Part shown: positions 7,891-15,400 of the stretch, in pieces
Layout: each line of letters begins with the position of its first letter
Numbering within the stretch: the stretch's first letter is position 1
DNA from: JAOAHC01 sp964593045
GTDB lineage: Bacteria > Bacillota > Clostridia > TANB77 > CAG-465
DNA length: 28,786 nt
Assembly (NCBI GenBank): GCA_964593045.1
Contig: CAZQJQ010000018.1
Location: forward strand, 1 to 28,786
Direction: 5' to 3'
Program-made: the position numbers and the translations under genes
Notes under the pieces: model-generated
What the model saw: the letters and a program-made list of their open reading frames with translations, nothing else
What the model was told of the DNA's origin: nothing
The model's database searches: none

Positions 7891-8547
7891 ATGCAAAAAG
7901 GTAAGATACATTCATTTGAAACATTTAGTACAGTAGATGGACCAGGTATACGTTTTGTAATATTTATGCAGGGTTGCTTTTTAAGGTGCAAATATTGTCA
8001 TAATCCAGATACTTGGAATCTAAATTCTGAAAAATTGTATACTGCAGATGAAATAATTAAAAAAATTATACATTGTAAAGATTATTTAATTTCTTCTGGC
8101 GGTGGTGTCACTATTACAGGTGGCGAGCCTTTAATACAAATAGAATTTTTAACAATACTTTGTAAAGAAATTAAAAAATTGAATTTACACGTTGCAATAG
8201 ATACTGCGGGTTTTGTTGATATAGATAATGATTTAGATGAACTTTTAAAATATGTTGATTTAATTATACTTGATTTAAAAGAAATGGATGATGAAAAACA
8301 CAAATGGTTAACTGGTGTATCTAATACTAAAATACTTAAGTTTGCAGAATATGTATGCAATCAAAAAAATATAGATTGTATTATACGACATGTAGATGTA
8401 CCAGGAATAACAGATTCAAAAGAAGAAAAAAATAAAATAGAAAATTTTGTATCAAAACTTGAAACTGTAAAAAAAATAGAGTACTTACCTTATCACGAAA
8501 TGGGAAAATATAAATGGGAAGAACTAGGTTTAGAATATGAGTTATAA
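7891..8547 (+). CDS. pflA: Pyruvate formate-lyase activating enzyme
   Basis: This 218-residue radical SAM enzyme abstracts a hydrogen from the PflB glycine (Gly721 here) to make it active. The iron-sulfur cysteines are in GCFLRCKYCHNP (Cys29, Cys33, Cys36), preceded by FSTVDGPGIRFVIFMQ. ITGGEPLIQ near residue 75 is the SAM-binding GGEP motif. The end, LPYHEMGKYKWEELGLEYEL, matches the PflA C-terminus, so although it is somewhat shorter than the usual 240-250 residues it looks complete. ATG 7891 has GAAGGA just upstream. It is the last gene of the cmk-plsC-pflB-HTH-pflA unit, and its stop lies within the terminator stem. Confidence 0.96.
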   Translation: MQKGKIHSFETFSTVDGPGIRFVIFMQGCFLRCKYCHNPDTWNLNSEKLYTADEIIKKIIHCKDYLISSGGGVTITGGEPLIQIEFLTILCKEIKKLNLHVAIDTAGFVDIDNDLDELLKYVDLIILDLKEMDDEKHKWLTGVSNTKILKFAEYVCNQKNIDCIIRHVDVPGITDSKEEKNKIENFVSKLETVKKIEYLPYHEMGKYKWEELGLEYEL

Positions 8548-8567
8548 CAAATGTTATAGCTTTTTTT
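8543..8567 (+). terminator. Terminator after pflA
   Basis: TATAAC (8543-8548) pairs with GTTATA (8553-8558) around a 4-base loop and is followed by seven T's. The stem is short and AT-rich, so termination may be partial. The pflA stop (8545-8547) lies in the stem. Confidence 0.55.
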
Positions 8568-8577
8568 CTACAAATAT

Positions 8578-8604
8578 TGACAAAAATTTCAAAATGTGTA
8601 TAAT
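8578..8604 (+). promoter_or_regulatory. Promoter of the first 113-residue orphan
   Basis: Consensus TTGACA (8578-8583) and TATAAT (8599-8604) with a short 15-base spacer. The leader of about 40 bases ends in GGGAGGG. Confidence 0.7.
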
Positions 8605-8652
8605 AGTTGTATACGTATATATATCCAGTTTAATTATTACGGGAGGGAAATT

Positions 8653-8994
8653 ATGAAAAATGGGATTTATAGCAGGTCAAAAGAGATTATAGTAGAAGGG
8701 AAACCAAGAGAAATTGTAGTTTTTAAGCGGCATATTCATGCAAACAAGTTTTTAATTGGTAAAATTTCAAAAGACTTGTTTGGAGATAAATTAATACGCT
8801 ACAATGTAATTGATGAAAAATCCAAAAAGTTTATTTCACCTTTGTGGTACAAAGAAGTCCGTGTTTACGATAACACAAATTCAAAACTTTTTGATGATAT
8901 CACAAAATGTGAAGATACCTTAATTCAAGCAGATAATATTGAGTTTTTCATTATTTTCTTTGACTCTGAAGATTCTACAAAAGTTTGGTATTAG
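8653..8994 (+). CDS. Orphan protein A, 113 residues, paralogue of the gene at 9942
   Basis: ATG 8653 follows GGGAGGG; the frame is open further upstream but no other start has a ribosome binding site. The product is soluble, with no signal or membrane segment. Core features are KPREIVVFKRHIHANKFLIG near the start, GDKLIRYNVIDEKSKKFIS-x2-W in the middle, and a C-terminal beta-rich FFIIFF segment. The 9942 gene has the same length and aligns with it in order: PRE, a hydrophobic strand ending (L/I)-x-G, GDK, Y-x-V, KKF-x-S and W. Codon choice differs from neighbouring genes, with CGG, CGC and CGT arginine codons and more C- or G-ending codons, which suggests a different origin. Function is unknown. 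It stands alone between its own promoter and terminator. Confidence 0.8.
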   Translation: MKNGIYSRSKEIIVEGKPREIVVFKRHIHANKFLIGKISKDLFGDKLIRYNVIDEKSKKFISPLWYKEVRVYDNTNSKLFDDITKCEDTLIQADNIEFFIIFFDSEDSTKVWY

Positions 8995-9025
8995 AAAAAG
9001 CAGCTAATTTAGCTGCTTTTTCTAA
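8991..9025. terminator. Bidirectional terminator shared by orphan A and the DUF4825 gene
   Basis: A perfect 15-bp stem (8991-9005 with 9011-9025, AAGCAGCT/AGCTGCTT at the tip) has a 5-base loop. The stop codons of both convergent genes (8992-8994 and 9022-9024) lie inside the stem. It resembles the AAGCAGC hairpin after the second orphan at 10289. Confidence 0.88.
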
Positions 9026-9768
9026 TATGGATTATATGTTTCGTTGTTAATACTATTTTCAAAAATATCAAAAAATGAAGAAACTTTGGAACAAGTTAAA
9101 TTTAACTCACTATTATCTGAAGTTACTTGCCATCCGTATGTTTTGTATTTTGAATAATTTAAAACATTTGGTTTAAATATAATATTAAATTCTTTTTGTA
9201 TAGTAGATATTTCAGTAGTATAATCTTTCTTTAACTGATTTAATGCAAGATTTGGATCTTCAAATACAGTCATACCATTTTTGTTAATAGTTAGAGTATA
9301 TGCTACATTATCACCCCATATTTTTTCACTATTAATATGTTCTTTAATAGATTCTAAATTAAGACTACAGATGTTAATATATGTATCTCTAGATATACTT
9401 ATCGTTATATTATCTAAATTATATGTTATTGTATCTAAGTTTTGAATAAGAGAAAATAAAATTAAACTATTGTATTCTAATTTTTTTTCAGATCCATTCA
9501 TTACATAATCTATGATAAGTTCATAAGGTTTAGTATCAGTTTTTAAATTTATACTGTCCAAATATTTGGAATATGGTAGTAAATTAATTATATTTAAAAC
9601 GTTTGAATTATCTCCTATATAACTGTTACTGTATTTATCTAACATAGAATAATTGACAATTGATTTGCTTTTTATTGATATATATATTTTGTTTATATTA
9701 AATATAGCTAATATAACTAATATTAATATAACTAAAAATATCAATATCACTAGTTTATTTTTTTTCAT
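9022..9768 (-). CDS. DUF4825 domain-containing membrane-anchored protein
   Basis: This 248-residue protein has an N-terminal membrane anchor or signal segment (KLVILIFLVILILVILAIF, about 5-23) after MKKN, so most of it is outside the cell. The DUF4825 pattern follows at about 45-150: NSYIGDNSNVLNIINLLPYS, then LKTDTKPYELIIDYVM, then an YNSLILFSLIQNLDTITYNL segment. This family occurs in Firmicutes envelope proteins, sometimes fused to BlaR1-type sensors; no such sensor or peptidase domain is present here, and its biochemical role is not known. It lies on the opposite strand between two paralogous orphan genes and has its own promoter at 9794-9820. Confidence 0.8.
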   Translation of the reverse strand: MKKNKLVILIFLVILILVILAIFNINKIYISIKSKSIVNYSMLDKYSNSYIGDNSNVLNIINLLPYSKYLDSINLKTDTKPYELIIDYVMNGSEKKLEYNSLILFSLIQNLDTITYNLDNITISISRDTYINICSLNLESIKEHINSEKIWGDNVAYTLTINKNGMTVFEDPNLALNQLKKDYTTEISTIQKEFNIIFKPNVLNYSKYKTYGWQVTSDNSELNLTCSKVSSFFDIFENSINNETYNPY

Positions 9769-9793
9769 AATATTTTCACCGTCTATATTCTAT

Positions 9794-9820
9794 ATTATAT
9801 CATTTATATTTTTTTGTCAA
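9794..9820 (-). promoter_or_regulatory. Promoter of the DUF4825 gene
   Basis: On the minus strand, TTGACA (9820-9815) and TATAAT (9799-9794) are separated by 15 bases, with the extended -10 TGA directly before TATAAT. Confidence 0.7.
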
Positions 9821-9865
9821 ATATATGATATTCTCCTAAATTTATTAGTTTACTGACTTGTGTGC

Positions 9866-9893
9866 TTGACAAATAAATAAATTATGGTATAAT
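9866..9893 (+). promoter_or_regulatory. Promoter of the second 113-residue orphan
   Basis: TTGACA (9866-9871), a 16-base spacer and TATAAT (9888-9893) with the extended -10 TGG. The leader of about 40 bases ends in CGGAGGGAAC before ATG, much like the leader of the paralogue at 8653. Confidence 0.8.
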
Positions 9894-9941
9894 ATATTAT
9901 GTAAACATATCAACCTGATATTAAATAACGGAGGGAACTTT

Positions 9942-10283
9942 ATGAACCAAAGAAAATTTATTGAATCTCGGATTCCAAGAGAAAGTCAGATTATTCTCTA
10001 CAAGCCCTTGTTTACCGGTGATATATTGGTAGGAGTAGAGTATGGTGACAAAAAGCTTTGCAACATTTATAGTGTTGTGAAAAAAAAATTCCTTAGTCTT
10101 AGTTGGAATGAAAAAATCGCAGCATGTGATTTGGATTCCAACATATGGTATAAGATTGACAGAAAAACCAGTGACTATATAATTGAAAAAATAAAAAAAT
10201 CGCAGAATCTTGATGCATTTTTCATTGTCGATAAGGTATCAACTGCAAACAACAACTTGAAAATACCACCGTGTAATGAATAA
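9942..10283 (+). CDS. Orphan protein B, 113 residues, paralogue of the gene at 8653
   Basis: ATG 9942 follows GGAGGG. The soluble product is exactly as long as orphan A. It carries RIPRESQIILYKPLFTGDIL then VG, YGDKKL, YSVVKKKFLSLSWNEK, and a helix DYIIEKIKKSQNLDAFFIV. The shared order of PRE, GDK, KKF-x-S and W with orphan A indicates common ancestry, although overall identity is low. Codons such as CGG for Arg and ACC, CTC and CCC are unusual next to the AGA/TTA-dominated neighbours. No known domain is recognised and no partner gene is adjacent; it is a single-gene unit with its own promoter and terminator. Possible explanations are a lineage-specific regulator or a phage-derived remnant that is maintained; neither is proven. 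Confidence 0.8.
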   Translation: MNQRKFIESRIPRESQIILYKPLFTGDILVGVEYGDKKLCNIYSVVKKKFLSLSWNEKIAACDLDSNIWYKIDRKTSDYIIEKIKKSQNLDAFFIVDKVSTANNNLKIPPCNE

Positions 10284-10288
10284 TTATG

Positions 10289-10316
10289 AAGCAGCTACAT
10301 TTGTGGCTGCTTTTTT
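10289..10316 (+). terminator. Terminator after orphan B
   Basis: AAGCAGCTAC (10289-10298) pairs with GTGGCTGCTT (10303-10312), including one G-T pair, around loop ATTT, followed by a T run. It resembles the terminator of orphan A. Confidence 0.9.
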
Positions 10317-10336
10317 CTTTTTTTTTATTCTTTCTA

Positions 10337-10365
10337 TTGACAAAATACGATAAATAGTGTAAAAT
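10337..10365 (+). promoter_or_regulatory. Promoter of typA
   Basis: TTGACA (10337-10342), a 17-base spacer and TAAAAT (10360-10365). The roughly 95-base leader holds a small stem, TGTAGCC with GGGTTACA (about 10382-10410), of unknown role. Confidence 0.8.
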
Positions 10366-10465
10366 AAATTACATAATATAGGTGTAGCCTAGATTTAATT
10401 TTGGGTTACATATTTTTTGCTTAAAAATGCAATAATATATTTAATATTGAAAAGGAGAAAAACAT

Positions 10466-12277
10466 ATGAAAAACTTAAGAAATGTTGCAATAATAGCACA
10501 CGTTGATCATGGTAAAACAACTCTAGTTGATGCACTTTTAAAACAAAGTGGTACTTTTAGACAAAATGAACAGGTTTCAGAACGTGTAATGGATTCAAAT
10601 GATATAGAGAGAGAAAGAGGTATAACTATTTTATCAAAGAATACTGCGATAAAATATGGCGATATAAAAATAAATATTGTTGATACTCCGGGACATGCTG
10701 ACTTTGGTGGAGAAGTTGAACGTGTACTTAAAATGGTTGATGGGGTGCTTTTGGTTGTTGATGCTTTTGATGGACCAATGCCTCAAACAAGATTTGTACT
10801 TAGTAAAGCATTAGCACTTGATTTAACTCCAATAGTGGTTGTAAATAAAATCGACAGACCAGGTGCAAGACCTTTAGAAGTAGTTGATGAAGTATTAGAA
10901 TTGTTTATGGATCTAAATGCTTCAGATGAACAATTAGATTTTAAAGTTGTATATGCATCTGCTAAAAATGGTTATGCACAACTTACTCTTGATGAGCAAG
11001 GTAGTGATATGAAACCATTATTTGAAACAATTATATCTACTATTAACGAACCAAAAGGTGATAAAGAAGAACCATTACAGCTATTAGTATCAAATATTGA
11101 TTATGATGAATATACAGGAAGAATTGGTATTGGAAGAATAGAAAGAGGAAAAATTGAGAATGCTCAAGTAGTTGCTTTATGTAAAAAAGATGGTTCTATT
11201 GTAAATACAAAAGTTGGTAAGTTATATACATATATTGGATTAAAAAGAGTTGAGACTGATGTTGCATATTGTGGAGATATTGTAGCAGTAACTGGTGTAG
11301 AAGGAATAAATATAGGTGAAACTATTGCTGATGCTGAACATCCTGAATCAGTTGATTTTATCGATATTGATGAACCAACAGTTTCAATGACATTTAGTGT
11401 AAATAATGGACCTTTTGCTGGAAAAGAAGGTAAATATATAACTTCTAGACATATAAGAGATAGACTATTTAAAGAAATGGAAACTAATGTATCATTAAGA
11501 GTTGAAGAAACTGATTCCGCTGATAGTTTTAAAGTATCTGGAAGGGGTGAACTACATTTATCTATACTTATTGAAAATATGAGAAGAGAAGGTTATGAGC
11601 TACTTGTTTCAAAACCTACTGTAATATATAAAGAAATAGATGGAGTCAAATGTGAACCAATGGAACAACTTACAATTGATGTTCCTGATGAATTTGTTGG
11701 TGTTGTAATGGAAAAAATAGGTATGAGAAAAGGCGAAATGACTAATATGGCAACATCTACTTCTCAGGCTGGATTTACAAGACTTGAATTTAAAATACCT
11801 TCACGTGGACTTATTGGTTACAGAAATGAATTTATGACTGATACTAAAGGAAATGGAATTCTTAATCATGTATTTGCAGGATATGAAAAAGATAGAGGAG
11901 AAGTAATAACAAGACTTAGAGGAACAGTTATAGCATTTGAAAAAGGTAAAGCAACAACATATGGTATATATAACGCACAAGAAAGAGCTACTATGCTTAT
12001 AACTCCAGGGACAGAAGTTTATGTTGGTATGATTGTTGGAGAAAATTCAAGAAATGAAGATATGACTGTAAATGTATGTAAAGAAAAACATTTAACAAAT
12101 ATGAGAGCATCTGGAAGTGATGAAGCCCTTAAATTAGTACCAGTTAAACAATTGTCACTAGAACAAGCAATTGAGTTTATTGCAGATGATGAACTAGTAG
12201 AAATAACACCACTTAATATACGATTAAGAAAAAAAATACTTGATCCTACTGAAAGATTAAGAGCTTCAAGAAAATAG
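10466..12277 (+). CDS. typA: Translational GTPase TypA/BipA
   Basis: This 603-residue ribosome-associated GTPase of the elongation-factor superfamily helps 50S assembly and translation under cold and other stress. Motifs: G1 AHVDHGKTT (11-19), G2 RERGITI (49-55), G3 DTPGHADFG (73-81) and G4 NKID (127-130). EF-G-like domains II, III and V follow, and the BipA-specific C-terminal domain holds RASGSDEALKLVPVKQLSLE and ends RLRKKILDPTERLRASRK. The length is normal. ATG 10466 has AAAGGAG upstream. It is monocistronic between its own promoter and a terminator at about 12296. Confidence 0.98.
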   Translation: MKNLRNVAIIAHVDHGKTTLVDALLKQSGTFRQNEQVSERVMDSNDIERERGITILSKNTAIKYGDIKINIVDTPGHADFGGEVERVLKMVDGVLLVVDAFDGPMPQTRFVLSKALALDLTPIVVVNKIDRPGARPLEVVDEVLELFMDLNASDEQLDFKVVYASAKNGYAQLTLDEQGSDMKPLFETIISTINEPKGDKEEPLQLLVSNIDYDEYTGRIGIGRIERGKIENAQVVALCKKDGSIVNTKVGKLYTYIGLKRVETDVAYCGDIVAVTGVEGINIGETIADAEHPESVDFIDIDEPTVSMTFSVNNGPFAGKEGKYITSRHIRDRLFKEMETNVSLRVEETDSADSFKVSGRGELHLSILIENMRREGYELLVSKPTVIYKEIDGVKCEPMEQLTIDVPDEFVGVVMEKIGMRKGEMTNMATSTSQAGFTRLEFKIPSRGLIGYRNEFMTDTKGNGILNHVFAGYEKDRGEVITRLRGTVIAFEKGKATTYGIYNAQERATMLITPGTEVYVGMIVGENSRNEDMTVNVCKEKHLTNMRASGSDEALKLVPVKQLSLEQAIEFIADDELVEITPLNIRLRKKILDPTERLRASRK

Positions 12278-12295
12278 TTTTAAAAAATATACAGT

Positions 12296-12342
12296 AAAAA
12301 AAGATATTTTAGCAAATTTATTGTTGAAATATCTTTTTTTTT
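12296..12342 (+). terminator. Terminator after typA
   Basis: An A-rich arm with GATATTT pairs with AAATATC and a long T run, and additional CAA/TTG pairs sit near the loop. The stem runs from about 12296 to 12342. Confidence 0.8.
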
Positions 12343-12464
12343 ATTATATAATTGGATTGTATATAAATTTATAAATATGAAATAATAATATTGGATACCT
12401 TTAACTATATAAGATATTCAATTATTAATTAAATAATAGAAGTAGAAAGAGGTGCAAAAATCAA

Positions 12465-15400
12465 ATGAGAAGTCCACTAAATGTTGTTTTTAAAGAGGTA
12501 GACGAAAATTATCAAAATATAAAGAAAACATATGAGCTTTTAGAATACACATATAATTTAAAATTATCTATTCATCCTGCTGGTCAGTGGTTGCTTGATA
12601 ACATGTATATATTAGATGAAGAATATTTAGAGATAGTAAGTGAACAAAAAAGTTTAAAAAATAAAATGTTGCCAGCAATTAAGACGCATGATGGAGAAAA
12701 ATATATTGCTATATTTTACCTAGCACATGAGTTAATTGAAAATAACACTGGATATATTGATCAAAATATTATTTTAAACTGTTTAAGGGAACATCAAAAA
12801 TATTCATATCTTACATCAGAAGAATTAGATTTATTTTCTCTTATGTTAAGAGCAGCACTTATAAAATTCATAGCAAGAATATCTAAAAATATTTATAACA
12901 GCCAAATTCAAAAAATAAATGTAGAAAGAATACTTACAAAGGGATTAGAAAATACTACTGTTCTTACTAAAATGTTAAATCAAGATTTTAAAAACTTTAA
13001 ATATAACATGGTGGATATTGGTAAAATAAAAAATACAAATACTTCATTTGTAGAATACATGGCTTTTAGAATAAAAGAGCTTGGTGATAAAGGTGACAAA
13101 TTCTATAGTGTATTAAATGAAGAATCTGATAAAATAGGTTTTACCGTAGAGGAAGCAATAATAAAAGAACATATGGAAATGGCAAAAACTACTGAGTACA
13201 TTGGTAGAGCAATCCTTGCTTTTAGACAAATAAATGGAATTAATTATAGAGAAGTTTTTGAAAAAGTAAATAAAATAGATGAAACACTTATGAATGATTA
13301 TACAAATGAATTTAGAAAGTGTGATTACAAAACTAAGGCAAGATATAGAAGACAAATAATAAGGCTTGCAAGAAAATATTCATTATCCGAAGTATATATT
13401 GCTAAAAAAGCCATTGAAGTATCATATAAGTATAAGAAACATGTTGGCTTTTTCTTAATTGGTGATTATAAATATATACTTAAAAAAGAACTTGGAAAAG
13501 CATATCGTTTAGAAAAATTGTATAATGAAAAAATCAAACCAATTAACTCATATCTATATGTTTTTTCAATAATAATAATTGGACTTTTAATATCTTTGCT
13601 TTGTACAATATCAATATATAACTTTGATAACGTATGGTTAAATATTTTTGTAGCCATTACTTCTTTTGCATTTGGAATGGAAATATGGGAAAAGATCATT
13701 TCATACATGTTTAGAAAAAACTTAAAACCTAAAATATTACCAAGATTTGATTTTGCAAAAAGTATTGATGAGCAAAATACTACTTATGTTATCATGCCTT
13801 CAGTTATATCTTCAATTGAAAAATTAGATGATGCAATTGATAAAATGGAAACTACTTATCTTGCTAATAGATCTAATAATATGTATTATATGTTAATTGG
13901 AGATTGTATTTCAAGTGATAAAAAAGAAATTGATATAGATAAATATATAGTAGAATATGCAAAAAACAAACTAGAAACCTTAAATAAAAAGTATCCTGCT
14001 GATCATAAACTTTTTAACTTTATGTATCGTAAAAGAAGATATAGTAAAGGCGAAAATGCATATATGGGATATGAAAGAAAAAGAGGAGCAATCTCTGAGT
14101 TTAACAAGCTTGTTTTAAATAAACTTTCAAATGAACAAATAGATAGAACTATGTATTTAATATATGATGATATTATTGAAGCAAAATATGCTATAACAAT
14201 AGATGAAGATACAACATTATCTCTTAATACTGCAAAAGATTTAGTTTCAATAATGGCACATCCTTTAAATAAGCCAATATTATCAAAAGATAGAACAATA
14301 GTAGTAAAAGGTTATGGATTAATACAACCATCTGTAGGGCTTGACATAGAGGCTGCAAATAAAAGTATATTTTCTAAAATTTTTGGCGGATTTGGAGGAC
14401 TTGATATTTATACTACAGCAGTTTCAAATGTTTATCAAGATGGATTTGGTGAAGCGATATTTTGTGGTAAAGGAATATATGATATACAACTGTTTGAAGA
14501 ATTGCTTGAAAAAGAAATTCCTGAAAATTTAGTATTAAGTCATGATTTATTAGAGGGTTCATATCTAAGAGCTGGACTTGCTTCTGATATAGAAGTGCAA
14601 GATGGATTCCCAAGTAATTATATTGCATATATGAAAAGAAATCATAGATGGTATAGAGGAGATGTACAGATACTAAGGTGGCTATTTAGTCCAAATTCAA
14701 AACTAAATTTTTTATCAAAATGGAAAATATTTGATAACATTCGTAGACCATTAGTTTCTGTTTTTGCAATACTTGCCCTTATAGTTTCATTATTTGTTTC
14801 AACACAAGCTTTTATAAATACTGTGATTATAACATTCTTAGGAGTAAATTTTGGATATTTAATTTCGATTATAGATATTGGCATTTTTGGTAAGTCCACT
14901 CATATGAAAGAAGTTCAGTATATTCCTTTAATACATGGTATAAAAGCAATATTACTCACAATGTTTTTTAACTATATAACTTTGCCATATAGAGCATATA
15001 TGTTTCTTGATGCTCAAATAAGATCGTTATATAGAATGTTTGTTTCTAAAAAACATTTATTGGAATGGACTACTGCAGAAGTACTTGATAAAAAGGCAAA
15101 AAATAGTTTCATATATTATTTAAATAATATGACTATAAATGTGGTCTTTGGAGTATTTGTATTAATTTTTGCATTTGCAAATATAATAAATAATCATACG
15201 CCTGTAAACTATTTTGTAACAGCTGTTATGTTTTCTTTATTCTATATATTAGCTCCACTTTTTGCATATTTACTTGGCAAAAGTCACTTATTTGGTAGAA
15301 AGCAAGAATTAACAAAGATTGAAAATGAAGAAATAATAGATGTGGCAAAAAGAACTTGGCTTTTCTTTGATTCTGTCATGACACCTATTAATAATTATTT

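Noticed and set aside
9653..9856. Plus-strand frame opposite the DUF4825 start
   Set aside because: It is the reverse complement of the membrane anchor and promoter of the DUF4825 gene, with no ribosome site.
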